63,111 bases of DNA from Verrucomicrobiaceae bacterium (GTDB lineage Bacteria > Verrucomicrobiota > Verrucomicrobiia > Chthoniobacterales > Chthoniobacteraceae), in the NCBI GenBank assembly GCA_005791535.1, contig SXWH01000203.1:1-63111 (forward strand). The letters run 5' to 3'. Shown one piece after another: positions 52,507 through 62,300 of this stretch (positions are counted from its first letter, which is position 1; the number at the start of each line of letters is the position of its first letter). The position numbers were made by a program, and so were the translations under genes. The notes under the pieces are model-generated. The model had not been told where the DNA came from. It made no database searches and saw only the letters and a program-made list of their open reading frames with translations.

Positions 52507-53163
52507 ATGCACCGAAATGAAGCCGAAGAGCACCTCCGCATCATCCGTTCCCTCATGGAAAAAGCGACTATCTACCGGGCGATTTCAGCACCCACGGCGT
52601 TAATCGCCGGCCTCATCGCGACCCTAACCTCGATGGCATTGAATTTCGCCACCATCAGCGGAGAGAACCGCAACATCGCATTCTTCGGCTCGTGGTTCGG
52701 CGCACTCGCACTCACCGGATTCGCGAACGCCGTGTTCATATGGCAGGATGCGAAACGACGGGGCGACTCGTTCATCTCGCCCGGAATGAAGATGGCACTC
52801 ATCGCACTGCTTCCCGCCCACTTTACCGCTGGCGTCATCAGCGTCGTGGCGGTGGTTCTTTCGACCGGGCCATTCTTCATGCCTTACGTCACTCTGCCGC
52901 TCACATGGATTGCGCTGCATGGAATCGGACTCCTCGCCACCACGCATTTTGCGCCGCGCTCGCTAGTCTATCTTGGCTGGATTTTTCTTCTCTTCGGCCT
53001 CGCGGTATTCGTGAACACAACAATCGGCTATCGGATCGAGCGAAGCCTCGGGCTCAACGAATGGCAGTACGGAAATATCCTGATGGCCGTTACGTTTGGC
53101 GGATTCCACCTCATCTACGCCGCCTGCACCTGGCCACGCAACGCCGCCGGAAGGACCGCCTGA
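52507..53163 (+). CDS. Multi-pass membrane protein next to regulator
   Basis: The 218-residue protein has about six membrane segments (for example APTALIAGLIATLTSMALNF, LVYLGWIFLLFGLAVFVN). The N-terminal helix EAEEHLRIIRSLMEKATIYRAISAPTA is found, as far as I recall, in uncharacterised membrane proteins that sit beside PF13601-type regulators. The function is unknown. The regulator gene starts nine bases after its stop. Two palindromic sites just upstream suggest that the operon is repressed by that regulator. Confidence 0.8.
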   Translation: MHRNEAEEHLRIIRSLMEKATIYRAISAPTALIAGLIATLTSMALNFATISGENRNIAFFGSWFGALALTGFANAVFIWQDAKRRGDSFISPGMKMALIALLPAHFTAGVISVVAVVLSTGPFFMPYVTLPLTWIALHGIGLLATTHFAPRSLVYLGWIFLLFGLAVFVNTTIGYRIERSLGLNEWQYGNILMAVTFGGFHLIYAACTWPRNAAGRTA

Positions 53164-53172
53164 CCAAAAGCC

Positions 53173-53475
53173 ATGTTCGACTTCGACAAGCTCGACAAGC
53201 TCATCCACGAGCGCGGGAGGCTGGGGATTATGACCCTGCTCGCCACGCGTCCGAGCTGGCCGTTTCAGGACCTGAAGGCGGAGTTGAAAATGAGCGACGG
53301 CAACCTTGTCACGCACCTCCGCACGCTCCACGAAGCCGGCCATGTCGCCATCATCAAGGAAGTCCACCTCGACCGTCCGCAAACCAGCTACGCGCTCACG
53401 GAAAAAGGCCGCGCCGCTTTCACAGAATACCTCGCGGTGCTGGAGAGCATCGTGAAAGCCGGGAAGGAAAAGTAG
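53173..53475 (+). CDS. Winged-helix transcriptional regulator (PF13601-like)
   Basis: This 100-residue protein is a single winged helix-turn-helix: FDKLDKLIHERGRLGIMTLL, TRPSWPFQDLKAELKMSDGN (with NLVTHLRTLHEAGHV as recognition helix), then the wing VHLDRPQTSYALTEKGR and a dimer helix. The compact form matches the MarR-like/HTH_37 group of small regulators. It is coupled to the membrane protein before it. Nearby CTTTG-N5-CAAAG palindromes before this operon and before ispH are the natural candidates for its binding sites. Confidence 0.88.
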   Translation: MFDFDKLDKLIHERGRLGIMTLLATRPSWPFQDLKAELKMSDGNLVTHLRTLHEAGHVAIIKEVHLDRPQTSYALTEKGRAAFTEYLAVLESIVKAGKEK

Positions 53476-53488
53476 CCGCGTTTTACCT

Positions 53489-53764
53489 ATGCTAATTCTA
53501 GCCTGTCTTCTCGGTGGCCTCATTTGGCTGGTTGCACTCGCTGTTTGGAGCGCAACGGCGGACGACCAGCTCGTTTTCCACAAGGTAATCGGATGGATTC
53601 TCTCAATCGAGGCCATCGTCGCAGTTGGAGGAGTGCTTGTGGCTATGGCATTTAATTTCCCGGACGCCTTATTCGCGACATTCGCTGCGTTGGGTCTGGG
53701 CTCCGCGATTCTCATCTTCGCGTTCGCGTGCCTCGTAGCCGAAATCGTGGCTCGCCGCCGATAG
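53489..53764 (+). CDS. Small membrane protein of unknown function
   Basis: The 91-residue protein has three hydrophobic segments (LILACLLGGLIWLVALAVWS, VIGWILSIEAIVAVGGVLVA, and AALGLGSAILIFAFACLVAE) and ends in RRR. It has no recognised family. It starts 13 bases after the regulator stop and is probably part of the same transcript. Downstream lies the site 3 palindrome and ispH. Confidence 0.6.
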   Translation: MLILACLLGGLIWLVALAVWSATADDQLVFHKVIGWILSIEAIVAVGGVLVAMAFNFPDALFATFAALGLGSAILIFAFACLVAEIVARRR

Positions 53765-53789
53765 AAGCGCGGAAATTTTTATCCACACA

Positions 53790-53804
53790 CTTTGCCATAC
53801 AAAG
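53790..53804. promoter_or_regulatory. Palindromic operator site 3 before ispH
   Basis: CTTTG-CCATA-CAAAG ends four bases before the ispH ATG. It is the same form as sites 1 and 2, also with C as the first base of the centre. At this place a bound protein would block the promoter or the ribosome site. Confidence 0.6.
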
Positions 53805-53808
53805 CTCT

Positions 53809-54735
53809 ATGAAAATACAACTAGCAGAACACTACGGCCTGTGTTTTGGCGTCCGCGACGCCATTGCTCAGGCGGAGAAACTCGCAGCAACCGGACCGCT
53901 CACCATTCTCGGTGAACTCGTCCATAATCCCGTCGTCCGCGAACGGCTCGACTCGCTTGGCGTGCGCGAAGGGCGGCTGGAGTCACCCGGCGATGCACCC
54001 ACGCCGCAAGTCATGATCACCGCCCACGGCGCGAGCGATGCCGCGCGCTCGGCGTGGCGCAGCGCCGGATTCGGCGTGGCGGATGGTACGTGCCCGCTGG
54101 TCCGCCACGCGCACGACCAACTCCGCCTTCTCGTGCAACTCGGTGCCCTACCGGTCGTTATCGGCAAACGCGGACACGTCGAAGTGAACGGTCTCATCGG
54201 CGACTTCCCCGACGCCATCGTGATCGAAAGCGAAGCTGATTTTTCAAATCTCCCCGCAGCGGCTAAATACGGAGTCGTCTCGCAAACCACGCAGCCCATC
54301 GAGCGCGTTCACGAGATCGTCGCCGCACTGCGCTCGCACGTGTCGCCCGGAGAAGTGCTCTTCCGCGACACCGTCTGCCAGCCGACCAAGAACCGCCAGA
54401 ACGCCCTGCGCAAGCTGCTCGCCGAGTGCGATACGCTCGTCATCGTCGGCGGACACAACAGCAACAACACACTCCAGCTCGTCGCAGCCGCAGAAGCTGC
54501 CGGACGTCGCGCCATCCACATCACCCGCGCGGCTGAATTGCGCGCCGAGTGGTTTGCGGACGCGCAGAACGTCGGCGTGACGGCGGGAACCAGCACGTTG
54601 AAAGAAACCGTCGCCGCCGTCGTGACGCGCCTCGAAGCGATAGCTGCAGAATCCGTGAAAGAATTCCGAAGTCCGTCCGTTTCCGGAGATGCCATGCAAC
54701 ATAAAATCAAACCCAACAAGGAGGCCGCAGCGTGA
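53809..54735 (+). CDS. ispH: 4-hydroxy-3-methylbut-2-enyl diphosphate reductase
   Basis: IspH (LytB) performs the last step of the MEP route, reducing HMBPP to IPP and DMAPP with a [4Fe-4S] cluster. The 308-residue protein holds the three cluster cysteines: Cys12 in GLCFGV, Cys95 in ADGTCPLV and Cys190 in DTVCQPTKNR. It also has His39 (GELVHNP), His73 (TAHGAS), His123 and Glu125 (GHVEVNG), VSQTT, NSNNT and TAGTSTL. All key positions are present, so it should be active. The start is the ATG before the conserved N terminus. The DUF4173 gene overlaps its stop. Confidence 0.97.
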   Translation: MKIQLAEHYGLCFGVRDAIAQAEKLAATGPLTILGELVHNPVVRERLDSLGVREGRLESPGDAPTPQVMITAHGASDAARSAWRSAGFGVADGTCPLVRHAHDQLRLLVQLGALPVVIGKRGHVEVNGLIGDFPDAIVIESEADFSNLPAAAKYGVVSQTTQPIERVHEIVAALRSHVSPGEVLFRDTVCQPTKNRQNALRKLLAECDTLVIVGGHNSNNTLQLVAAAEAAGRRAIHITRAAELRAEWFADAQNVGVTAGTSTLKETVAAVVTRLEAIAAESVKEFRSPSVSGDAMQHKIKPNKEAAA

Positions 54736-56249
54736 ACCCTGAAGCCACCACACCCGAGAAACTCCCATCAACCAACGCGCTCCGACGTCTGTCCGCGGTT
54801 CTCGTGCCCGTTGCGATCGCAACCGCGATGTTCGATCTCTGCTTCTGGGCAGGACACTGGGGAATCTCGGTCGGCTTGTTCTTCGGAGCGCTCGGTCTGC
54901 TCATTCTGTCGCGCCACGAGCGGAAAGTGCCGACCGCATCGACCATCGGAATCACACTGCTGCTGGCCGGGGCTATCGTTCAAAGCGCCATTCAAACCTC
55001 GCTCTCCAACGCCATCGCATGCGCCGCCCTCGTCCTCGCACTCGCCGGGAGCGTGTTTCACGCAAAGCTCGCTACGATGTGGGCGCGAATCTCGGAAGTT
55101 TGCTTCGGCTTCATTACAGCGCCGTTCCGATGGCTCCGCGTCGGCGCGACCGCGACGGAATCGCTCCAGGAAGTCCGGCTGCCCGGCATCAACATCGCCG
55201 CGCTTCTCACAAAAGCTGCGTGGGTGCTCGGTCCCGCCGTGGTCCTGCTGCTCGTCTTCACGGCCGTATTCGCGGCCGGAAATCCGCTGTTCGCCGAATT
55301 TGTGCAATCGCTCGGACGCCGCGCCGGCAGCGTTTGGGAATTGATCGATTTAACTCCCGCCCGCGTGTTCATGTGGGGCGTCGTGGCAACGATCGCGCTC
55401 GGGCTTTTCCACGGAACAGCTGCACCCGATTCCCCGCGCTGGTGGACCCGCACGCTGCCTCGCATCCCCCGCCCCGACTTCAACCTCGCCGCACTTCAGA
55501 GCGCCGCAATTCTCGCCGCGCTCAATGGACTGTTCTTCGTCGTGAACACACTCGACGGCCTCTACCTGTGGCGGCACCACACGCTTCCCGTCGGCATCAA
55601 CCGCTCGGAACTCGTGCACGAGGGCGTGAATGCCACGATGCTCGCCGTCATCCTCTCCGCCGTGATCATTGCAGGCATCTTCCAGCAGGACGACCGCGCG
55701 GCCTCACGCCGCTGGCTGAAATGGATCAGCCACATCTGGGTGCTGCAAAACCTCTCACTCATCGCGAGCAGCTTCCTGCGCCTGAAATTCTACACGCAGG
55801 ATTACATGCTTACGGAGAAACGCGTCTATGTCGGCTTCTTCCTCGCACTAGTCGCCGCGGGATTCCTCCTGCTCCTGTGGTTCGTCGCAAAGCGGAGGAG
55901 CTTCAACTGGCTGCTCGGGACCAACGCAGTCGCGACGTTTCTGCTCTTCTACGTCGTCCAGTTTCCCGACGTCGCCCGCTTCGTCGCGGACTACAACATC
56001 GCGCAGGCTGAACGCGAGAAGCGTCACCTCGATGTCTCCTACATCGCCACCCTCGGCCCCGGCGCTTGGCCGTCGCTCGTGAAATTTGCATCGAATCCGC
56101 AGAACCCGGCTCGGGATGAAATCCGCGGGCATTTGGAACTCGTCGCGGAAGCCGGCGAATCGACCGACTGGCGCGCCACCCAGCTCCGACGCAACGAAGC
56201 GCTCGCCGTGGTTCGCAAGTTCCTCGACGAAACCAAACCCGCGCAATGA
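54732..56249 (+). CDS. DUF4173 multi-pass membrane protein
   Basis: The 505-residue protein has about ten or eleven membrane helices and the DUF4173 pattern, including YTQDYMLTEKRVYVGFFLAL and the basic C-terminal soluble region (QAEREKRHLDVSYIATLGPG). It starts with GTG overlapping the ispH stop (GTGA), with AAGGAGG seven bases before it, so it is translationally coupled. DUF4173 genes are, as far as I recall, often found beside PF13601-type regulators, as here about 1.3 kb upstream. The function is unknown. Confidence 0.88.
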   Translation: MNPEATTPEKLPSTNALRRLSAVLVPVAIATAMFDLCFWAGHWGISVGLFFGALGLLILSRHERKVPTASTIGITLLLAGAIVQSAIQTSLSNAIACAALVLALAGSVFHAKLATMWARISEVCFGFITAPFRWLRVGATATESLQEVRLPGINIAALLTKAAWVLGPAVVLLLVFTAVFAAGNPLFAEFVQSLGRRAGSVWELIDLTPARVFMWGVVATIALGLFHGTAAPDSPRWWTRTLPRIPRPDFNLAALQSAAILAALNGLFFVVNTLDGLYLWRHHTLPVGINRSELVHEGVNATMLAVILSAVIIAGIFQQDDRAASRRWLKWISHIWVLQNLSLIASSFLRLKFYTQDYMLTEKRVYVGFFLALVAAGFLLLLWFVAKRRSFNWLLGTNAVATFLLFYVVQFPDVARFVADYNIAQAEREKRHLDVSYIATLGPGAWPSLVKFASNPQNPARDEIRGHLELVAEAGESTDWRATQLRRNEALAVVRKFLDETKPAQ

Positions 56250-56288
56250 TTTCCTAGCGAACCCGCCCGCCGGAGATTCTAGTCCGAC

Positions 56289-56915
56289 ATGAAGCTCGTT
56301 CCATTTCTCGCCGCACTCGCCCTCACCACATCGCTGCTCCACGCCGAACCCGTCGCTCTCTTCGACGGCAAATCGTTCGCCGGATGGGAGGGCGACACGA
56401 AGACTACATGGCGAATCGAAAACGGTGAAATCGTGGCGGGCGACGTGACGAAACAGCAGCCACGGAACGAGTTTCTCGCGACGGTAAAGCGCTACGAAAA
56501 CTTTGAACTACGGCTCAAAATCAAGCTCACCGGCACGGAGGGATTCGTGAATGCCGGCGTCCAGTTCCGCACGGAACGCATCCCGAACCACCACGAAGTC
56601 TCCGGATTTCAGGCCGACTTCGGAGCGGGATACGACGGCGCGCTTTACGACGAGTCGCGCCGCACCAAGATGCTCGCAAAACCCGACAAGGAGACGCTGG
56701 CGAAAGCCTCCAAGCCCGGCGAGTGGAACGACTACCGCATCCGCGTCGAAGGCGACCGGATTCAGCTTTGGCTCAACGGCGTGCAGACCGTGGACTACAC
56801 GGAGACTGATCCAAAAATCGCGAAGACCGGAATCATCGCGCTGCAAATTCACGGCAACGCGAAATCCGAGGTTCGCTACAAAGACATCACCATCGAGGAA
56901 CTCCCCGCAAAATAG
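56289..56915 (+). CDS. Secreted DUF1080 (3-keto-disaccharide hydrolase-like) protein
   Basis: The 208-residue protein has a signal peptide (KLVPFLAALALTTSLLHA) and the DUF1080 concanavalin-like fold beginning VALFDGKSFAGWEGDTKTTW, with later FELRLKIKLTGTEG, AGVQFRTERI and the ending IALQIHGNAKSEVRYKDITI. Such proteins are expanded in Verrucomicrobia and Planctomycetes and include 3-keto-disaccharide hydrolases acting on glucosides. Which sugar is used here is unknown. It is followed at once by a converging gene. Confidence 0.92.
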   Translation: MKLVPFLAALALTTSLLHAEPVALFDGKSFAGWEGDTKTTWRIENGEIVAGDVTKQQPRNEFLATVKRYENFELRLKIKLTGTEGFVNAGVQFRTERIPNHHEVSGFQADFGAGYDGALYDESRRTKMLAKPDKETLAKASKPGEWNDYRIRVEGDRIQLWLNGVQTVDYTETDPKIAKTGIIALQIHGNAKSEVRYKDITIEELPAK

Positions 56916-56921
56916 CGGGCC

Positions 56922-57971
56922 TTACAGCGACTTCCGCACAAGCTCCACACCGGCGACCATCGCGGCGAGCTTGCGCTTTGCGGCCCATCGGGCGGTTTGT
57001 GAAAGCCCGCAATCCGGCGCAAACGAAAGGCGGTCGGCAGGCGCATGTTCGAGGCACTGACGCACGCGGGCGGCAATGTCCTCGGGCGTTTCGATGTAGT
57101 AGCTCTTCACATCGATAATCCCCACCGCCACATCGCGGCGTTTCGCGATTTGAGCAATGATCGACAGCTCCGAGAACTCCCGACTCGCCATCTCGACGTG
57201 GATTTCATCGAGCGTGAAATCGAGGAACGCGGGAAACATCGGCGCGTAACGACGCAGCCCCACCGCACGCGCCTTGTAATTTCCGAAGCACAGATGCGTG
57301 GACAGGCGGCATTTCCCGACGACCGGCTCCACCGTGCGATTGAAAACATCCACGAACTTCGAGGGGTCTTCGCGGTGCGCGTAGCAACTCATGCTCGGCT
57401 CATCCACTGTGATTTCCGTGCAGCCCGCAGCGACGAGCGCGGAAAGCTCCGCGCGAACAATCGGCAGCAGCGCCTCCGTCAGCGCCGCGCGGTCGGGATA
57501 CTGCGCATTCGGCAGGAGCCGGCCGCTGAGCGTGTACGGCCCCGGCACGGAGGCTTTCAGCGTGGGAAAGGAGGCCGCCGCCGCCTTCGCATGCGCGGTG
57601 AGACGCTGCAGGCGTTTGAACTCCTCCACCACACCCAGCCCGCGGGGCGCGCGTAATTCACCGGTGACCGGATGCTTCCCGCGCTGGTCGTGCGCCGGCG
57701 GGCCGAAGCGGCGCGGCGGCGCGGCTTCGAGTTCGATGCCCTCGATGTAGCCGTAAAACGACAGGTTGAAATCCAGCCGCGTCTGCTCGCCGTCCGTGAT
57801 GACATCGAGCCCCGCAGCGAGCTGGTCATTCACCGCGCACACCACGGCGTCGTCCTGAATCTCCGCGATGTCGTCCCTTCCAAACTGGCCGAGATTCTGG
57901 CTGGCAAATTCAAGCCACGACGGAAACGGATAACTGCCGATGACGGTGGTGCGGAGCGGACGAGGTTGCAT
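56922..57971 (-). CDS. Cobalamin-independent methionine synthase (MetE C-terminal)-like protein
   Basis: The 349-residue protein is a single TIM barrel like the catalytic half of MetE. It starts RTTVIGSYPFPSWLEFA, has QTRLDFNLSFYGY and TVDEPSMSCYAH, and keeps the likely zinc ligands: His and Cys in STHLCFGNY, Glu in VEMASREFS, and Cys in PDCGLSQTARW. The family moves a methyl group from folate or another donor to a thiol. The short form lacks the N-terminal folate half, so it may use a different methyl donor or act on other thiols. It converges with the DUF1080 gene with six bases between. Confidence 0.9.
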   Translation of the reverse strand: MQPRPLRTTVIGSYPFPSWLEFASQNLGQFGRDDIAEIQDDAVVCAVNDQLAAGLDVITDGEQTRLDFNLSFYGYIEGIELEAAPPRRFGPPAHDQRGKHPVTGELRAPRGLGVVEEFKRLQRLTAHAKAAAASFPTLKASVPGPYTLSGRLLPNAQYPDRAALTEALLPIVRAELSALVAAGCTEITVDEPSMSCYAHREDPSKFVDVFNRTVEPVVGKCRLSTHLCFGNYKARAVGLRRYAPMFPAFLDFTLDEIHVEMASREFSELSIIAQIAKRRDVAVGIIDVKSYYIETPEDIAARVRQCLEHAPADRLSFAPDCGLSQTARWAAKRKLAAMVAGVELVRKSL

Positions 57972-58070
57972 TCCGGCAGAATTGCAGAATCACGCAGAGG
58001 TGGAAAGCAACATGCGCAAATCGCTGCTTGTATCCGAGAACGAACGGGAGTCGAATATGACCGCATCGTT

Positions 58071-59249
58071 ATGAAAAGACTTCTGTTCCTTTTCGCGTCG
58101 CTCCTCCTGAACTTCGTTGTTCCTGTGCTCGCACACGTCCCGGATTTCGGTCCACTGGTGATCCCACTCGGAGAGACGCGTGAGTTTCACATCACTGCCG
58201 ATGTGCAAGACGAGCCGGCTCCCACGGCTTATCGATTTCTAAACAACACAAATCCCGCAGTCGCTTCCGTCACAAGCGCGCTGAACTTTTCGAAGCCACG
58301 TTTCGGAAGCTGGACCATCAAGGGAAACGCGATCGGAACGACAACCATGTCCTTCCGATGGGACTACGCACCAAACAATGCGGGCGCGGATGCATTCATC
58401 GTGGTGAATGTCGTCCCGCCCGGATCGACATCGGCGGGCAACGAATACCATCTCACCGTCGCCGACCCCGTGAATTCGCGCACCGGTGAATACTACGGCG
58501 TCGAGGCCGTGGATCTCGCGCTCGGCGGGCCCATGCCGCTCACGTTCTCGCGCTACTATGGGTCGGCGCTGGTCGCGGACGGAGTGGCAGCGGGCGCACT
58601 CGGAGCAAACCGGCTGCACAATTTCGACGCGAAGCTGACGGTCGAGACATTCGAGCGCCGCGTATCGGTTCGGACGAATCGCGGGCGTAAGGTGACTTTT
58701 GAAAAACCGCGCGACGGCACAAAGTGGACGCAGGTCGGACGGAAGGATCGCGTATTCGGGCTGATGGAGGAGGAGGGCATCTTCTACTTCTTTTCCCCGG
58801 CTGAACAGCGCGTGTGGGCCTTCGACAACGCAGGCAAGCTCAAGAGCATCACCGACGGACGCGGGAACACGCACACGCTCAGTTACGCAGGCTCGCAGCT
58901 CACGAGCGTCGCGGACGGGCTGGGGCGCGTGCTCACTTTCACGCACACGAGCGGACGCATCACGCGCGTGACCGACCACACGGGGAGGCATGTCGATTTC
59001 ACCTACACTGGCAGCAACCTCGCGACGGCGGCGGATGCGGCGGCAAAGGTGACGACGTATTCCTACGACGGTGCCGGGCTGCTCACGTCATTCACGCGAC
59101 CCGAGGGAAATGTGCCGTTCACGGAGGTCTTCACGATGGGGAAAGTTACTTCGCAGACGGAGCGCGGCACGGATACGACGACTATGAGCTACGGCGCGAA
59201 CTCGACGACCATCACTCAGCCCGGTGGCGCAACAATGACGCACACCTAG
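58071..59249 (+). CDS. RHS-repeat protein, N-terminal part ending at an internal amber codon
   Basis: This 392-residue frame has a signal peptide (KRLLFLFASLLLNFVVPVLA), an N-terminal domain of about 130 residues, and the start of an RHS/YD-repeat shell: DPVNSRTGEYYGVEAVDLAL, PLTFSRYYGSALVADG, then YD repeats (ITDGRGNTHTLSYAG, TRVTDHTGRHVDFTYTG). It stops at a TAG at 59247-59249 in the middle of a repeat. The next codons in the same frame continue the repeat without a gap (APTGELASYTDEGG), so this is the front of a single 1462-residue gene broken by one codon. Confidence 0.85.
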   Translation: MKRLLFLFASLLLNFVVPVLAHVPDFGPLVIPLGETREFHITADVQDEPAPTAYRFLNNTNPAVASVTSALNFSKPRFGSWTIKGNAIGTTTMSFRWDYAPNNAGADAFIVVNVVPPGSTSAGNEYHLTVADPVNSRTGEYYGVEAVDLALGGPMPLTFSRYYGSALVADGVAAGALGANRLHNFDAKLTVETFERRVSVRTNRGRKVTFEKPRDGTKWTQVGRKDRVFGLMEEEGIFYFFSPAEQRVWAFDNAGKLKSITDGRGNTHTLSYAGSQLTSVADGLGRVLTFTHTSGRITRVTDHTGRHVDFTYTGSNLATAADAAAKVTTYSYDGAGLLTSFTRPEGNVPFTEVFTMGKVTSQTERGTDTTTMSYGANSTTITQPGGATMTHT

Positions 59250-59306
59250 GCGCCGACCGGCGAACTCGCCAGCTACACGGACGAAGGCGGCAAGGCTGTT
59301 ACTACG

Positions 59307-62300
59307 ATGAGCGACGCCACGGGCCGCCGTAGCGGCGTGGTCGATCGTACAGGCGACGCGACCGGCATCACGTATCATGCGCCGAGTGGGTTGCCCGAGA
59401 GAGTCACCAACGCGCAGGGCGGCACGAGCACGATGACCTACAAGGCGCGCGTCCTGAAGCTGCCGGGCGTGACCGACTCCGCGAAGGCATTGACGTTTTT
59501 CGACCTCGCCAAAGTCACGTTCCCCGACGGCACAAGTGAGTCATTTGCGTACGACGCAAACGGCAACACGCTCTCGCGCACCGACCGCGCCGGAAAAACA
59601 TGGGCATTCACTTTCAATGGTCGCGGACAGGCACTCACAGCCACGAATCCCGCCGGTGGCGTGAGCACGATGACCTACGATGCAGCGGGCAACCTCGCAT
59701 CATCAAAAGACTCCGCGACCGGCGCTACCGGCTACACCTACGACACCTTGAACCGTCTCATCACCATCACGCGCCCCGGCGGCGCGACGGTTACGTTTAC
59801 CTCCGACGCGCGCGACCTCCTGCTTACGACGACGGACGAACGCGGGAAGACGACCTCGTTTGGCTACGACAACAACGGCCGTCTCATTTCCTCCACCGAC
59901 GCCGCCACAAACACCGCGCAAATCGCCTACGACGTGCTCGACCGCGTCGAGAGTTTCACCGACCGACTCGGCAAAACGAGCAGCCGCACATTCGACGCGC
60001 GCCGTCTGCTCGCGAGCGTCACGGACCGCAATGGTAACGCGACGACCTTCTCCTACGACGAACGCCAGCGTCCGACCGGAATCACCGACGCGGGCGGGCA
60101 GACGTGGACACTCGGCTTCGACGACGAAAGCCAGTCCACCAGCGCCGCGAATCCCGTGAATCCGCCGGGTAGAATCAAACGCAACGCCATGGGCCGCGTC
60201 GTCGAGGCATCGAACGCGCTAGGTCACACATCGGCCGTTGTGCGCGACGCGATGCAGCGCGTTACGCAGGCGACCGACCCGCTCGGGCGCGTGACGAAAT
60301 TTTCCTACGATAAACGCGGCCACCTCATCGCCGTGTCCGAGGAAGGCGGCGGTGCGGCAAAGTTCACACGCGATGCGCTTGGGCAAGTCACCAGCATCGC
60401 TGCGCCGGACGGCGGAATCTGGAAATTGAGCTACACGAAGGAGGGCCGCATGCACGAAAGCACCGACCCGCTCGGGAAAATCTGGCATCGCACCTACGAT
60501 CAACGCGGGCGTCCGGCCACGGTCGAATTTCCCGACAACGTCACGCAGACATTCACTTATGACAATGCGAGCAACCTCACGCGCGCGCAGTTCACGGGCG
60601 GGCCGGATTTGAATTTCACCTACGACAATCTCAACCGTCCCGCCACTTCCTCCGACGCCTCGACGCCCGGCGACAGTGGCGTGACTTTCTCCTACGATGA
60701 AGAGGGCCGCCTCACCGGCACCCTGCAAAACGGCATCAACTACAGTGCCACCTACGACAACGGCGGACGCTTGAGAACCGTCAGCTACAATGGCGGCGCG
60801 TTCGTCGTCACCTATTCTTACGACACGCGCAACCGCCTCACCGGCGTCAGCGACAATGTAAGCGGCGCGACTATTTCGTTCACGCACGACGACGCGGGAC
60901 GCGTCGCCACCATCACCCGCTCGAACGGCGTCAACGCCACATTCACCCACGACGACGCGGGACGCCTCACGCGCATCCAGGACGGCACCATTCTCGACAT
61001 AAAATACGCCCGCAACGCCGCAGGCGAAGTCACCGCCGAGGAACGCAGCGCACTGCTGCTCCCCGGCGCCGCCGAATCCAGCGAGACGTTCGCATTCGGC
61101 AAAGCCGGGCAGATTACGACCACGGGGTTCACCTACGACGCGCGCGGGCGCCTCACCGCCGCGCCCGGCCATACGCTCGCTTGGGACGCCGCGAGCCGCC
61201 TCATCACGAACGGAACGACCACCAACGGCTACAACGCCTTCGGTGAGCTCATCACCACGACCGTCGCCGGTGCGACCATCCGCCACTTTCACCACCACGC
61301 CATTGGCGGCTCGCCAATCGTCGCAGAATTACTCGAGACGCCCGGCACCATCGCCCGCTACTACGTCCATACGCCCGGCGGTGCGCTGCTCTATTCCGTC
61401 ACGCCGCCGAACGCCAACGCCATTGCTTATTACCACTTCGATCACCTCGGCTCGACGCTCGCGCTCAGCAACTCCGCTGGCACCGTCACCGACAGCTACG
61501 CCTACGGCCCCTTCGGCGAAGCGGAGCAGCACACCGGTCCAAGCACGCAGCCATTTACCTGGCTCGGCGCGCTCGGCGTGCGAAAGGACGGTGCTCTTTT
61601 CCAAATGCGAGCCCGCTGGTATGACCCGAAGACCGCGCGTTTCCTCTCCCGCGACCCGCTCCCGCCGCGCCTCGCCGATGTGAAATCGCTGAACCCCTAC
61701 GCCTACGCCAACCAGAACCCGCTGCGCTATGTGGATCCGATGGGTGAACAGGAAGGACCAGCGCCGGATTGGGCTAACAAAAGCCGTGGCATCGGGGTCG
61801 GCGGCAACACCACCCTCGCTGGCTCCAATGGAATCAACATCCGCACATACGTCACATCTGAACTCGGCCTGCAGCTTACGTTCGGCTTCAACATTGTGTC
61901 CGTGGATCCATCCGAGGGTGATGAATCCAACTCCGCCAATCCATTCCTGACCGGCCTCTCCAATCCGTACACAATCGCCTACTGGCAGCGTGGGCACCTG
62001 CCGGCCTTCCTCGGATTGGATGTCATCACCCTCAGTTGTGCTGGGGAAAGTTCAGCCTGCAGCACTGCTACACCCTTGGAAATCGTGCGCGAAAACGCTG
62101 CGAAATTCGGCGGAGCCGTCCACAGTAGTGCGTCACGGCTAGTTAATTGGACCGCCATCTTCGACGAAGTGAGCGACTTCGAAGCTAACACAGCGACACC
62201 ACTCAAAAGTAAAGGTGCTGCCGGCACCTCCAGTGGAGATGCGGTCGTCGGCGCGCTGCAAAACATCAACAGCGTGAATCCCGCTGCATTGCTCGTGAAC

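Noticed and set aside
50956..52533. A 525-codon minus-strand frame opposite the cyclase
   Set aside because: The plus-strand frame has all cyclase motifs; the opposite frame is low in hydrophobic patterning and rich in Arg and Glu.
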